Shown in pieces: positions 6,099 to 6,239 of a stretch of DNA of 6,239 bases (the first letter of the stretch is position 1; every line of letters begins with the position of its first letter). A program made the position numbers and the translations under genes. The stretch lies in assembly GCA_001804045.1 (NCBI GenBank), contig MHFD01000041.1:23531-29769 (forward strand). The letters run 5' to 3'. This DNA comes from Omnitrophica bacterium RBG_13_46_9 (GTDB lineage Bacteria > Omnitrophota > Gorgyraeia > JABMRN01 > RBG-13-46-9). The notes below the pieces were generated by a model. It was not told the origin of the DNA, made no database searches, and saw only the letters and a program-made list of their open reading frames with translations.

Positions 6099-6239
6099 AT
6101 GGATGAGATGAGGTTCAGTGTCGACTCAAATGGCGCCGGTCAGCGTATCGATAAGTTCTTGGTCGGCGTTCTGCAGAAGAGATTTTCCCGTTCCTTCATC
6201 AAAAAGCTTATCGACGGGGGAAATGTTTTTGTCAATGGC
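6099..6239 (+). CDS. RluA-family pseudouridine synthase, N-terminal S4 domain, 3'-truncated by the window edge
   Basis: The first 47 codons of a gene whose product begins with an S4 RNA-binding domain. QRIDKFL (15-21), SRSFIKKLIDGG (30-41) and VFVNG (43-47) match the S4 domain that starts RluC/RluD-type enzymes, which convert uridines to pseudouridine in 23S rRNA. The catalytic Asp domain lies beyond the window, so the subtype cannot be set; S4-containing proteins of other families are possible but less likely in this context. The start could be ATG at 6099 or ATG at 6108; the second gives MRFSVDS and has GGA at 6101-6103 four bases upstream, while the first has no clear ribosome-binding site. 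The gene begins 15 bases after the lgt stop, in an order that matches lspA-ylyB of Bacillus with lgt inserted. Confidence 0.82.
   Translation, partial: MDEMRFSVDSNGAGQRIDKFLVGVLQKRFSRSFIKKLIDGGNVFVNG

Overview
The window holds seven genes, all on the + strand and tightly packed. It looks like part of one long housekeeping transcription unit, and both ends are cut by the window. The organism is a bacterium with moderate G+C and frequent AGG/AGA (Arg) and ATA (Ile) codons. The protein style (a MtnP with an adjacent PfkB kinase, a short TraR/DksA-type zinc finger after ileS, and an Lgt with a Cys-rich signature) suggests an uncultured deep-branching lineage. Candidatus Omnitrophota or a relative is my best guess; this is recognition from memory, not a search result.

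Layout. 2-601: 3' two-thirds of an S-methyl-5'-thioadenosine phosphorylase gene (mtnP). 598-1497: a PfkB-family kinase overlapping mtnP by ATGA. 1498-1551: a 54-base gap with a small inverted repeat. 1552-4353: complete isoleucyl-tRNA synthetase (ileS). 4357-4752: a TraR/DksA-family C4 zinc-finger protein, whose Shine-Dalgarno lies in the last ileS codons. 4760-5230: signal peptidase II (lspA), probably starting at TTG. 5231-5327: a 97-base gap with a 7-bp inverted repeat and no convincing gene. 5328-6083: prolipoprotein diacylglyceryl transferase (lgt), with its start moved downstream to the family-typical MHP. 6099-6239: N-terminal S4 domain of an RluA-family pseudouridine synthase, cut by the window end.

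How the genes fit together. mtnP and the kinase form a nucleoside-salvage pair: MtnP splits methylthioadenosine from polyamine or SAM metabolism into adenine and methylthioribose-1-phosphate. The kinase substrate is not evident. ileS, the DksA-like gene, lspA and the RluA-type gene follow the order I recall from Bacillus (ileS-ylyA-lspA-ylyB). The difference is that lgt has joined lspA, so the first (Lgt) and second (LspA) steps of lipoprotein maturation are encoded side by side. Translation (IleS), RNA polymerase modulation (DksA-like), rRNA modification (RluA-type) and envelope lipoprotein maturation are thus probably co-expressed. I found no RNA gene, mobile element, CRISPR array or convincing terminator. 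The window is largely an ordinary core-gene region; the points worth a second look are the kinase partner of MtnP and the variant active-site motifs in Lgt and the DksA-like protein.
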